Part shown: one piece after another, positions 1 through 6,650 of the stretch | Layout of the letters: every line of letters starts with the position of its first letter | Numbering within the stretch: position 1 is the first letter of the stretch | Assembly (NCBI GenBank): GCA_021154985.1 | Contig: JAJNQE010000106.1 | Coordinates: forward strand, 1-20,950 | Reading direction: 5' to 3' | From: Hydrogenophaga sp. | GTDB taxonomy: Bacteria > Pseudomonadota > Gammaproteobacteria > Burkholderiales > Burkholderiaceae_C | Length of the DNA: 20,950 bases | The notes under the pieces: generated by a model | What the model was told of the DNA's origin: nothing | Database searches by the model: none | Seen by the model: the letters and a program-made list of their open reading frames with translations, nothing else | Made by a program: the position numbers and the translations under genes

Positions 1-294
1 CAGCAGCCGGCCCAGCGGCCCGAGGCTGCCGATGGGCGCACCGGCGGCCACGCTGCGCTGCAGCTTGGCCGCCGGGCAGTCGCTCAGGTCGCTCAGGTGG
101 CCTTCGCGCGTGTGCACCACCAGCAGGCCCGCCGCGCGCGCGGCCTGCAGCAGCCGCACGGTGTTGGCCACCACCGCCTGCATGGGGCCGATGTCGATGC
201 CGGCCTGGTGCGCGTAGCCGCCGGGGCTGCAAAAGTCGCGCTGAAGGTCGATGACGATCAGCGCGGTGCGGCTGGGGTCGAACGCGGTGTCCAT
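1..294 (-). CDS. Isochorismatase-family cysteine hydrolase, biuret amidohydrolase-like (C-terminal part beyond the window)
   Basis: Translating the minus strand from the ATG at 294 gives 98 residues open to the window edge. The N-terminus reads MDTAFDPSRTALIVIDLQRD and continues with FCSPGG. The Asp in the DLQ/DFC region is the usual catalytic Asp of this fold. Further along, HTREGHLSDLSDCPAAKLQR closely resembles the HTREGH..DL segment I recall from biuret amidohydrolase (BiuH) and ureidoacrylate hydrolase (RutB). The family hydrolyses amide or ureide bonds through a Cys-Asp-Lys triad; the Lys and Cys lie in the missing part. The start is 2 nt after the creatininase stop, with no Shine-Dalgarno of its own, so it is probably translationally coupled. 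N-carbamoylsarcosine amidase shares this fold and is an alternative given the neighbour. Fold and hydrolase call are firm; substrate is not. Confidence 0.85.
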   Translation of the reverse strand, partial: MDTAFDPSRTALIVIDLQRDFCSPGGYAHQAGIDIGPMQAVVANTVRLLQAARAAGLLVVHTREGHLSDLSDCPAAKLQRSVAAGAPIGSLGPLGRLL

Positions 295-296
295 GG

Positions 297-1088
297 TCAG
301 ACGCCGGCGGGCCGTGTGAAACCCTGGCCAATGGCCTCGGCCATGCGGCGCGCCACTTCATCGGCCAGCAACTTGCCCTTGGCGGCGTCGGACCCCTTGG
401 CCGATGACAGCACGCCCGAGGCCGGCACCCAGTCGGTGCGCGGCGGGTACATGTCGTAGGGCGGAAAGTCGGCCGGGCCGTCGTCGGGCAGCAGGTCCAT
501 GCGCACCAGGCTCGGGTGGTAGTGCAGCATCATCGAGGTCTCCAGCACGGCCGCGTGCTCCAGCGCGAAGCCGGGGAAGCCGTCGGGAAACACATCGCCC
601 AGGGTCTCGGGCGTCATGAAGGCCCAGTATTCGAGGCGCATCACCTGCAGAGCGTTCGCCGGGTCGGCGGCCTTGGCGTCGCGCAGGCCAAGGTCGATGC
701 CCTCGATCAGGAACCACTGGTTCTCGTAGTGGCCGTTCACGACCACCAGTTTGTGCAGACCGTGGCGCGCAAATTCACGCACTGCGTCGCGCACCTGGCC
801 CACCAGCGTGGCGGCGTCCACACTCGTGGTGCCGCAAAAGTGCTGGCCACCGCCGCACTTGGGCTGCGACTTGTAGCCGTAAGAGAGCGTGGGCGCCACC
901 AGCCCACCCACCAGCGCAGCGGTGTCGGCCGCCACGGCACTCGACAGCAGGCCGTCGGTGCCCAGCGGCAGGTGGGGGCCGTGTTGTTCGAGCGCACCCA
1001 CCGGCAGCAACACGGGCGGCTGATCGCGCTGCACGCGCGAGCGGTAGTCGACCCACGAGAGTTCGTTCATCCACACGGTGGGGTTCAT
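297..1088 (-). CDS. Creatininase-family amidohydrolase (creatinine amidohydrolase-like)
   Basis: The protein has 263 residues, the usual length for creatininase. LPVGALEQHGPHLPLGTD (residues 28-45) supplies E34, H36 and D45, and VVNGHYEN (116-123) supplies H120 and E122. These match the metal ligands of Pseudomonas creatininase at the same numbers, as I recall them. GYKSQPKCGGGQHFCGTTS and the E177-H178 catalytic pair are also present. True creatininases interconvert creatinine and creatine by hydrolysing the cyclic amide in a cytosolic, metal-dependent reaction. W155 corresponds to active-site Trp154, but F174 stands where Trp174 is expected, so the natural substrate may be another cyclic amide. 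The start has a good AAGGAG Shine-Dalgarno and abuts the stop of the permease gene. No creatinase (creatine to sarcosine plus urea) is visible nearby. Family call is firm; creatinine as substrate is an inference. Confidence 0.9.
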   Translation of the reverse strand: MNPTVWMNELSWVDYRSRVQRDQPPVLLPVGALEQHGPHLPLGTDGLLSSAVAADTAALVGGLVAPTLSYGYKSQPKCGGGQHFCGTTSVDAATLVGQVRDAVREFARHGLHKLVVVNGHYENQWFLIEGIDLGLRDAKAADPANALQVMRLEYWAFMTPETLGDVFPDGFPGFALEHAAVLETSMMLHYHPSLVRMDLLPDDGPADFPPYDMYPPRTDWVPASGVLSSAKGSDAAKGKLLADEVARRMAEAIGQGFTRPAGV

Positions 1089-1988
1089 TCAGGCTCCTTG
1101 GGGCTTGGGTGGGGGCGATGCGTCGAGCGCTTCAACAAAGGCGGCCGTGGCGATCAACGCGCCACCTGCCCATTCGAGACCGGTCATGGACTCGTGACCG
1201 AACCACACGGCGGTCAACACCGCCACGACCAGCTCGGCCAACAGGATCACGCCGGCCTTGCTGCTCTCGATGTGGGTCACGCCGAACTGCCAGGTGGCGG
1301 TGGCCAGCAGCAGCCACACGAAGCCGTAGGCCAGCACCGCGATCCACACACCGATGCCCATGGTGGTCGGCACCGCATGGCCCAGCGCGCTGGTGGCCAT
1401 GAGCGAGATGACACCGCAGCCCGCGAACACCGCGAAGGTCTTGCTGACCATGGGCACCTGCTGCGCGGCGCGCGCGATCACGTTGTTGGCGGCGAAGCAG
1501 AAGCCGGCGGAGAGTGCGAGAAAGTCGACGAAGGTGAAGGCCAGGTCGGTGCTGCCAGGCCCCCCGAGAAAGAGCCACAGACCGGCGAGCGCCACCACCA
1601 CCGCCGCCCAGCGCAACGGCGGGATGTGTTCCTTCAGGAACAGCCAGCCGCCGAGCACCGACCACACCGGCGACAGGTAAAAGAGAAACATCACCCGCAC
1701 CACGTCGCCCAGCATCAGCGCGTTCACAAACGAGGTGTTGGCCCAGCCGCCCACCACGGCCAGGGCCAGCAGCAGGCCCCACTGCGCTCGCCAGGCCGCG
1801 CGCTGGCGCCAGATGAACACACAGCTGAACAAGCCCACCACACCATATGAGAGCAGCGACACCATGGGCCCGGTGAGACCCTGGTCGATGAACCACTTGA
1901 GCGGCATCCACGACAGGCCCCAGAGCGAGGCCGAAAACAGCAGCACGCCGGTGGCCAGGCGGTTGGAGGGGTGGGTGAGCACAGACAT
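1089..1988 (-). CDS. EamA/DMT-family permease
   Basis: This is a 299-residue, very hydrophobic protein with about ten predicted membrane helices in two similar halves, the layout of EamA drug/metabolite transporters. Typical stretches are the N-terminal FSASLWGLSWMPLKW motif and, at the end of the first repeat, the YLSPVWSVLGGWLFLKEHIP segment. The family moves amino acids, nucleobases and other small metabolites, importing or exporting them. Being inside a catabolic-looking operon suggests it handles the substrate or an intermediate. I chose the ATG at 1988. A TTG three codons upstream, directly after the SDR stop, is possible but less likely. There is no strong Shine-Dalgarno, so coupling to the preceding gene is probable. 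Substrate unknown. Confidence 0.88.
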   Translation of the reverse strand: MSVLTHPSNRLATGVLLFSASLWGLSWMPLKWFIDQGLTGPMVSLLSYGVVGLFSCVFIWRQRAAWRAQWGLLLALAVVGGWANTSFVNALMLGDVVRVMFLFYLSPVWSVLGGWLFLKEHIPPLRWAAVVVALAGLWLFLGGPGSTDLAFTFVDFLALSAGFCFAANNVIARAAQQVPMVSKTFAVFAGCGVISLMATSALGHAVPTTMGIGVWIAVLAYGFVWLLLATATWQFGVTHIESSKAGVILLAELVVAVLTAVWFGHESMTGLEWAGGALIATAAFVEALDASPPPKPQGA

Positions 1989-1997
1989 CGCAGTCAA

Positions 1998-2759
1998 TCA
2001 GGGCATCACCGAGCCGCCGTTGGGCCCCAACACCTGACCGCAATAGAAGCGCGACAGATCGCTGGCGAGGAACAGCGCGGTGGCCGCGATCTCCTCGGGC
2101 TCGGCCACACGGTGCTGTGGAATGGCGAGCTCTTTCTCCATCCACTCGGCGCTCATGCTCTCCAGCGACACCATGGCGGTGTTCACCGGGCCGGGCGCGA
2201 TGGCGTTCACGCGGATGCCGTGGGGCGCGAACTCGCGCGCCAGCGATTTGCTGAGCCCGATCACGCCGGCCTTGGCCGTGCAATAGGGCGCGTAGTTCTC
2301 GCGGCCCAGCATGCCCAGGTCGGACGCGAGGTTGATGACGACGCCACCGCCCCGCGCCACCATGCCGGGCAGCACCGCGCGCGCCATGAGAAAGACCGAC
2401 TTGAGGTCGGTGTTGAGCATGCGGTCCCAGTCGGCTTCGGTGGTGTCCAGGAACGGCTTCTCCTGGATGATGCCGGCGTTGTTGACGAGGATGTGGATGT
2501 CGCCCACGGTGTGCAGGGCTTCTGTCACCAGGCGCTGCACGGCCTCGCCGTCGCTCACGTCGGCGCTGATGGCCACGGCCTGCCCGCCCGCGTGCTTGAT
2601 GGTCTGCACCAGGGTGGCGGCCTCCTGCGGCTGGTTCAAGTGGTTGACGACCACGCGTGCGCCCGCTTGCGCGAACTTCAGCGCGATGGCACGTCCTATG
2701 CCGGTGGCCGCTCCGGTGACCAGCGCGGTCTGGCCTACGAGCGACAGCTGCACGCTCAT
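1998..2759 (-). CDS. Short-chain dehydrogenase/reductase (classical SDR, first of two in the operon)
   Basis: The protein has 253 residues with all classical SDR motifs: cofactor-binding TGAATGIG (15-22), NNAG (93-96), active-site N116, catalytic S146, and Y159 with K163 in the YxxxK motif. The end of the second strand reads VVVNHLNQ, lacking the Asp that marks strict NAD preference, so the cofactor is unclear. The C-terminus (GPNGGSVMP) resembles glucose-1-dehydrogenase/FabG-like members. These enzymes interconvert alcohols and ketones with NAD(P). It has a GAAGG Shine-Dalgarno about 10 nt before the ATG and lies 61 nt downstream of the second SDR. The pair may act on successive alcohols or on both stereoisomers of one product of the upstream oxygenase; that is inference. 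Confidence 0.92.
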   Translation of the reverse strand: MSVQLSLVGQTALVTGAATGIGRAIALKFAQAGARVVVNHLNQPQEAATLVQTIKHAGGQAVAISADVSDGEAVQRLVTEALHTVGDIHILVNNAGIIQEKPFLDTTEADWDRMLNTDLKSVFLMARAVLPGMVARGGGVVINLASDLGMLGRENYAPYCTAKAGVIGLSKSLAREFAPHGIRVNAIAPGPVNTAMVSLESMSAEWMEKELAIPQHRVAEPEEIAATALFLASDLSRFYCGQVLGPNGGSVMP

Positions 2760-2820
2760 GGGGTACCTTCGCTCTGCGGGCTGCGGTGCGAGCTTGCTTG
2801 GGAGCGGCCCGGCGCGGCGC

Positions 2821-3597
2821 TCATGCCATCACCTCGCCGTGGCTGGTCACCAGACACTGGCCCGTGAGCGGTCGCGCCGCTTCGCTGGCGAGGAACAAAA
2901 ACACACCGGCGAGATCTTCGGGCGTGAGCATCTCGGGCACGGCCTGCTTCGACAGGATCTCGCGTTCCACCTCGGCCTCGCTGCGACCCTGGGCTTGCGC
3001 CATGGCCGTGAGCGAGCGCAGCGCGGCGTCGGTGCGCACCCAGCCGGGGCACACGGCGTTCACGCGGATGCCGCGTGGGCCGAGTTCCAGCGCGAGCGAA
3101 CGCGTGAGCCCCACCACCGCGTGTTTGCTCGCGGCGTAGGCTGAAAAGCCCGCCACGCCGATGCGGCCCCAGATGGAGCTCTGGTTGATGACGCTGGCGC
3201 CACGCGGCAACAGGGGCAGCAGCGCCTGCGTGAGCCGCACCATGGAGGTGACGTTGTTGTCGAGCAGGCCGGCCCAGCGGGTCATGGCGTCGGGGGCGGT
3301 GTCGTCGATGGGTGTGGGGTACTCGGTGCCGGCGTTGTTGATGAGAACGTCGAGCTGGCCCCAGGCTTCGCGCACCTGGTGGGCCACGGCGGCCACCTGT
3401 TGGGCATCGCCGAGGTCGCACTCGACCGCCGTGGCACCCAGATCGCTGGCCAACAAAGACAAGCCCGTGCCCTTGCGGTCCAGCAACATCAGTTGCACGC
3501 CTTGCGTCGCAAACGCGCGCGCCAGCGCCTGGCCGATGCCGCCGGCCGCGCCCGTGATGAGCACGGTTTTGCCTTGCAGGCCGTGGTTCACCGCCAT
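2821..3597 (-). CDS. Short-chain dehydrogenase/reductase (classical SDR, second of two in the operon)
   Basis: This is a 258-residue classical SDR with TGAAGGIG (15-22), NNAG (87-90), serines at 140-141, and Y154/K158 as YAASK. D40, at the end of the second beta strand (LMLLDRK), indicates a preference for NAD over NADP. An insertion around residues 199-225 (the AQGRSEAEVEREILSK region) is typical of the substrate-binding loop. The ATG lies one base after the TGA of the desaturase gene and has no clear Shine-Dalgarno, so its translation is probably coupled to that gene. This suggests the dehydrogenase oxidises the alcohol made by the membrane oxygenase. Sequence similarity to the neighbouring SDR is only at family level, so they do not look like a recent duplication. 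Confidence 0.92.
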   Translation of the reverse strand: MAVNHGLQGKTVLITGAAGGIGQALARAFATQGVQLMLLDRKGTGLSLLASDLGATAVECDLGDAQQVAAVAHQVREAWGQLDVLINNAGTEYPTPIDDTAPDAMTRWAGLLDNNVTSMVRLTQALLPLLPRGASVINQSSIWGRIGVAGFSAYAASKHAVVGLTRSLALELGPRGIRVNAVCPGWVRTDAALRSLTAMAQAQGRSEAEVEREILSKQAVPEMLTPEDLAGVFLFLASEAARPLTGQCLVTSHGEVMA

Positions 3598-3598
3598 C

Positions 3599-4609
3599 TC
3601 AAACGGCGGTCAGAAACGACACGCCGACCGCACCGAGGAAGCCGTCCGCACGGCCCGGCGTACCCGGAGGTTGCACCACGCCGTAGTTGCTCGCCAGCAC
3701 GCGCTTGACGCGGTTGATGTGGAAACTCTTCAACAGCTCGCCCACGGTGATCACCTGCGGGTAGTTGTCGGCGTACAGCTCGCGGTGGAACGCAGGCAGG
3801 CGGTACCAGGGCGCGGTGGGGCGTTCGTGGTGGGCGTTGTGAAAACCGAAGTTGAGCCAGACCAGGTTGAACCACTTCGCGTCCAGGCTGACCACGTCGC
3901 TGAAGGTGTTGGCCTGTTCGTAGGCGCGGTCGCGCAGCTTGTCTTTGGGGATCGGTGTGTCGTCCAGGATGGGGTAGGCGTCGTAGGTGTGCTGGAAACA
4001 ATCGGCAAAGCGCAGCACGGTGATGAAGATCAGGAAGGCCACGGCATACAGCGCCAGCGCTTTCAGAGACCACCAGCCCAGCAGCGCCAGCGCGGTGAGG
4101 CGAACCAGCGCCACACCGACCACGCGGCCTCGCGCGTCCTTCTTTTTTTCGCTCATGAAGGGCATGGCGATCACGTAGCCACGCATCACGAATTCGACCG
4201 CCGGGATGTAGGCCCACTCCAGTGCCAGCACCACGCGGCACAGCATCGGATGGGCGCGCAGGAAAGCCTGGGCATCGAAGGTGAGCACGTCGGCGCGCTC
4301 CACGTGGTGGCGCATGTGCTTGCGGCGCATGTCGGCAAAGCTGGCATAGCAGCTGCCGTTGATCCAGCTCATGAGCGTGCCCCAGCGCTCGTTGGCCTCG
4401 GCGGTGCGAAAGATGGCGTTGTGTGCGAACTCGTGGATGAAGTAGGCCGACCACACCAGGGTTTGCGCCACCAGCAACACGCCCAGCGCATTGAGTGCCC
4501 AGTGCGCCTGGCCGAGCAGCGCGATGCCGAGCGGCCAGCCCAGCACGGTGAAGCCGATGGCAGCGACGTTCGGCCACGCGCCGTCATCAAATCGGAAAAC
4601 CGGTTTCAT
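3599..4609 (-). CDS. Membrane fatty-acid-desaturase-family di-iron enzyme
   Basis: The protein is 336 residues from the ATG at 4609, which has a GAAGG-type Shine-Dalgarno. An upstream in-frame start at 4675 would add 22 unlikely residues. It shows the three histidine clusters of integral-membrane di-iron desaturases/hydroxylases: HEFAH (59-63), HMRHH (98-102) and HNAHH (257-261), with a further H207 before the last cluster. Hydrophobic segments lie at about 15-55, 125-150 and 165-200. The family uses O2 and electrons from a ferredoxin or rubredoxin partner to desaturate or hydroxylate substrates in the membrane. No electron-transfer partner is encoded nearby. In this operon of dehydrogenases and amidohydrolases, hydroxylation of a small lipophilic substrate seems at least as likely as lipid desaturation. 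The family is clear; the reaction is inferred. Confidence 0.88.
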   Translation of the reverse strand: MKPVFRFDDGAWPNVAAIGFTVLGWPLGIALLGQAHWALNALGVLLVAQTLVWSAYFIHEFAHNAIFRTAEANERWGTLMSWINGSCYASFADMRRKHMRHHVERADVLTFDAQAFLRAHPMLCRVVLALEWAYIPAVEFVMRGYVIAMPFMSEKKKDARGRVVGVALVRLTALALLGWWSLKALALYAVAFLIFITVLRFADCFQHTYDAYPILDDTPIPKDKLRDRAYEQANTFSDVVSLDAKWFNLVWLNFGFHNAHHERPTAPWYRLPAFHRELYADNYPQVITVGELLKSFHINRVKRVLASNYGVVQPPGTPGRADGFLGAVGVSFLTAV

Positions 4610-4682
4610 GGAGATGCCTTCAATGGAGTTCTTGCGCCACTGCACCGATGCCCGCCCGGGCACCGGCGCAGCCACCCGGGGA

Positions 4683-5699
4683 TTACTTCAGGCCCTTGAC
4701 CAGGCTGGCGTCGAAGGTGGCTTCGATCGCCGGGATGGTGGTGATCTGGCCCTTGGCCTTGAGCAGCTCGCCAATGATTTCGCCGCTGGCGTAATACGAG
4801 GTGGTTTCCTTGGCCTTCATGAAAGCCTTGGGCATCTCGGCCACGGGGATGTTGTAGACGCCGGTGAGTTGCTCCTTCACCTCGGCGGCGGACACGCCCA
4901 TGAACTTGCCGATGATCTTGTGCGCTTCGGCGGGCTTGGCCTTCATGTAGGCCAGACCGTCCAGATACGCCTGCATCACGCCGGTGATTTGCGCCGGCTT
5001 GGCCTTGATCACCTTGTCGTCGAACACCAGCACATCGGCGATCAGGCCCGGTGCGTTCTTGGAGGAGAACACCACCTTGAACTTCTTGCCGCCGCCCTGG
5101 CCCAGGATCTGCGAGAGGCTGGGCTCGTAGGTCACGCCGATGGGCAGCTGGCCGGAGGCCATGGCGGCCGGCACGGCTTCGGGCGTCATGCTCACGGGGG
5201 TGATGTCCTTCTCGGTCAGACCCGCGGTCTTGAGCGCGTAGGACAACAGGAAGTCGCTTGGCGAGAGCGGGTTGTAGCCGATCCTCTTGCCCTTGAAATC
5301 GGTCACCTTGGTGATGCTGCTGTCGGCCACGATGGCGTCACCACCGTTGGAGTAGTCGATGGGCATGACCACCTTCATGTTGCGGCCGGCGGCCACCTGG
5401 CCGACCACCTGGTCGTAGGTCAGCATGCCGCCGTCGACCGCGCCCGAGGCGATGGCCGCAGGGATGAGCGCCGGGTCGTTGAAGACCTGCAGCGAGACCT
5501 TGAGGTTGTATTTTTTGTAGAGGTCCAGTGCCTCGGCCACATAGAACGGGCCGTAGCCGATCCACACCACGGTGGCGATCTTCATCTGGGCGGGTGCCTG
5601 CGCGAACGAGGAGAAAGCGGCCAGCGAGAGGGCCAGGCCCAGGGCCGGCTTGAAGAAGTGGTTGCGCCGGCTGGACAGGGTGGGGGCAGAGGTTTTCAT
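4683..5699 (-). CDS. ABC transporter periplasmic substrate-binding protein (NMT1/SsuA/TauA type)
   Basis: This protein has 338 residues with an N-terminal signal peptide: basic SSRRNHFFK, hydrophobic core to residue 32, probable cleavage after AQA (33-35). The mature start (MKIATVVWIGYGPFYVAEAL, then DLYKKYNLKV) and the VDGGMLTYDQVVGQ and DFKGKRIGY segments are typical of the nitrate/sulfonate/pyrimidine-precursor binding proteins. It would deliver a small solute to an ABC importer. The permease and ATPase are not in the window and may lie beyond the left edge. I chose the ATG at 5699 because GGAG precedes it at good distance and a signal peptide follows directly. Upstream in-frame starts (5711, 5816) lack this. 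It is the first gene of the operon; ligand unknown. Confidence 0.9.
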   Translation of the reverse strand: MKTSAPTLSSRRNHFFKPALGLALSLAAFSSFAQAPAQMKIATVVWIGYGPFYVAEALDLYKKYNLKVSLQVFNDPALIPAAIASGAVDGGMLTYDQVVGQVAAGRNMKVVMPIDYSNGGDAIVADSSITKVTDFKGKRIGYNPLSPSDFLLSYALKTAGLTEKDITPVSMTPEAVPAAMASGQLPIGVTYEPSLSQILGQGGGKKFKVVFSSKNAPGLIADVLVFDDKVIKAKPAQITGVMQAYLDGLAYMKAKPAEAHKIIGKFMGVSAAEVKEQLTGVYNIPVAEMPKAFMKAKETTSYYASGEIIGELLKAKGQITTIPAIEATFDASLVKGLK

Positions 5700-5737
5700 C
5701 AGGGGCTCCATGGGTTGAGGGGACGCGCAGGAAGAAG

Positions 5738-5751
5738 CGATCACGTGATCG
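5738..5751. promoter_or_regulatory. Perfect 14-bp palindrome in the leader of the binding-protein operon
   Basis: CGATCACGTGATCG reads identically on both strands. It lies 38-52 nt upstream of the binding-protein ATG, in non-coding DNA, and has the size and symmetry of an operator for a dimeric regulator. It sits downstream of the sigma-54-like element, so a bound protein could block elongation, or it could flank a second, nearer promoter. No regulator that clearly belongs to it is visible; the MarR gene beside it has a separate candidate site. Confidence 0.45.
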
Positions 5752-5915
5752 TTCTCCCGGGCTTTTGTCCCTCCGTGGAGCCTGCGATGAGGCCGGCACA
5801 CTCTCGGACCAGACACCGCGCGGCGTGCTGCCTTGCGGTCGGAACCCTAGTGCACCTGTGTGCTGAGCCGATGGCCGGGCCGAACCCGGATCGCTCTTCT
5901 TGCGCAGTGGGAGTC

Positions 5916-5931
5916 AGCAGAAAGCGTGCCA
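5916..5931 (-). promoter_or_regulatory. Candidate sigma-54 (RpoN) promoter for the minus-strand operon
   Basis: The minus strand reads TGGCACG-CTTT-CTGCT. This matches the -24/-12 consensus TGGCACG-N4-TTGCW at all positions except one, and has the required GG-N10-GC spacing. Transcription would start near 5905, giving a leader of about 205 nt before the binding-protein ATG. The 300-nt stretch between the MarR stop and this ATG holds no gene I can support. It contains this element, the palindrome at 5738-5751 and, at 5971-5977, a TGCACCA matching half of an NtrC site. Sigma-54 control would fit genes for nitrogen scavenging. Confidence 0.5.
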
Positions 5932-5999
5932 GGCTTCTCTGCGCTGTTCGCGCCGTGCAGCGCCCCGAGTTGCACCAAAAGCAGAAGCTTTGCGCCGGT

Positions 6000-6560
6000 T
6001 CAGCGCGGCGTCGCCGCTTTGCCTTGCCCCTTGTTGGTGCGGGTGGCACGTGCCTTGGGAGCGGCGGCGGGCTCCACCGGCGGCTCGGTGGCGGCGGCAG
6101 GGAGCAGGGGCACAAAAGGAGCACGGGCTTCGTCGGCCAGGCCCTGGGTGAGCGTTTCCAGAATCTCGATCAGTTGTTGCCGCTGTTCGGGTGTGAGCGG
6201 CGAGAGCAGGCGCTGGTAGGCCTGCTCGGCGGGGCCCCGCGCTTGCTGCAGCAGTTTCTTGCCGGGTGAAGTGAGCACGACGGCCATCTGGCGTCGGCTG
6301 TGCTCGGCCATGCGCCGCTCGATCAGCCCGCGTTCTTCGAGCCCCTTGCAGACGCGCATGACGGTGACCTTGTCGAAGGCCAGCGCACGCGCCAGCCGGG
6401 TCTGGTCCAGGCCGGGCTCGCTGGAGAGCACGGTGAGCACACCATACTGTGCCGGGGTGAGACCCACACTGGCACAGGCGTTCTCGAACACCGCCGCCGA
6501 AATCTGGTGGGTGCGGCGCAGCAGGAAGCCCGGGCGCTGGTAGAGGTCTTTCAGTGTCAT
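6000..6560 (-). CDS. MarR-family transcriptional regulator
   Basis: The protein has 186 residues. The winged-helix core runs from about 35 to 105: LTPAQYGVLTVLSSEPGLDQ, then TRLARALAFDKVTVMRVCKGLEERG as the recognition region, then the wing ERRMAEHSRRQMAVVLTSPG. Helices at 1-30 and 105-145 would form the dimer interface. Residues after about 150 form an Ala/Pro-rich, basic tail (ending GQGKAATPR) not needed by the MarR fold, possibly an extra DNA contact. A good Shine-Dalgarno (AGAGGAA) precedes the ATG. It is divergent from the Bug-family binding protein and monooxygenase genes, the usual place for a MarR repressor relieved by an aromatic ligand. It is likely to control that operon and itself through the site at 6622-6635. 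Confidence 0.93.
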   Translation of the reverse strand: MTLKDLYQRPGFLLRRTHQISAAVFENACASVGLTPAQYGVLTVLSSEPGLDQTRLARALAFDKVTVMRVCKGLEERGLIERRMAEHSRRQMAVVLTSPGKKLLQQARGPAEQAYQRLLSPLTPEQRQQLIEILETLTQGLADEARAPFVPLLPAAATEPPVEPAAAPKARATRTNKGQGKAATPR

Positions 6561-6621
6561 GTGTTCCTCTGGAAACCCGGGATTCTACGAATGGCGGGTG
6601 CCGTCCGTCGCTTTCAAAATG

Positions 6622-6635
6622 GTTCGTATGCTAAC
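6622..6635. promoter_or_regulatory. Candidate MarR operator in the divergent spacer
   Basis: GTTCGTATGCTAAC is an imperfect palindrome: 10 of 14 positions are symmetric, giving GTTnGnATnCnAAC. It lies 16-29 nt before the Bug-family ATG and overlaps a plausible -10 (TATGCT, 6627-6632), so binding would block transcription. It also contains TCGT-N6-ACGA (6624-6637). No good -35 is seen. The adjacent divergent MarR gene makes it the natural ligand. Confidence 0.5.
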
Positions 6636-6650
6636 GATAGGAGAGATCAG

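Noticed and set aside
516..1850. Long plus-strand open frame (about 444 codons) over the creatininase and EamA genes
   Set aside because: It lies opposite two genes with clear family motifs. The translation is His/Gln/Arg-rich without recognisable domains, as expected from antisense frames in GC-rich DNA.
1998..3597. Recent tandem duplication of the two SDR genes
   Set aside because: Beyond shared family motifs the two proteins differ throughout, including the cofactor-specificity position and the C-terminal loop.
5708..5722. Twin-arginine export or earlier starts (5711 or 5816) for the binding protein
   Set aside because: The SRRNHFFK stretch does not fit the SRRxFLK pattern, and the upstream starts lack Shine-Dalgarno sequences and would bury the signal peptide.
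4491..6269. Plus-strand open frame of about 590 codons across the binding-protein gene and the MarR gene
   Set aside because: Opposite two well-supported genes and crossing the promoter region; composition is that of a shadow frame.
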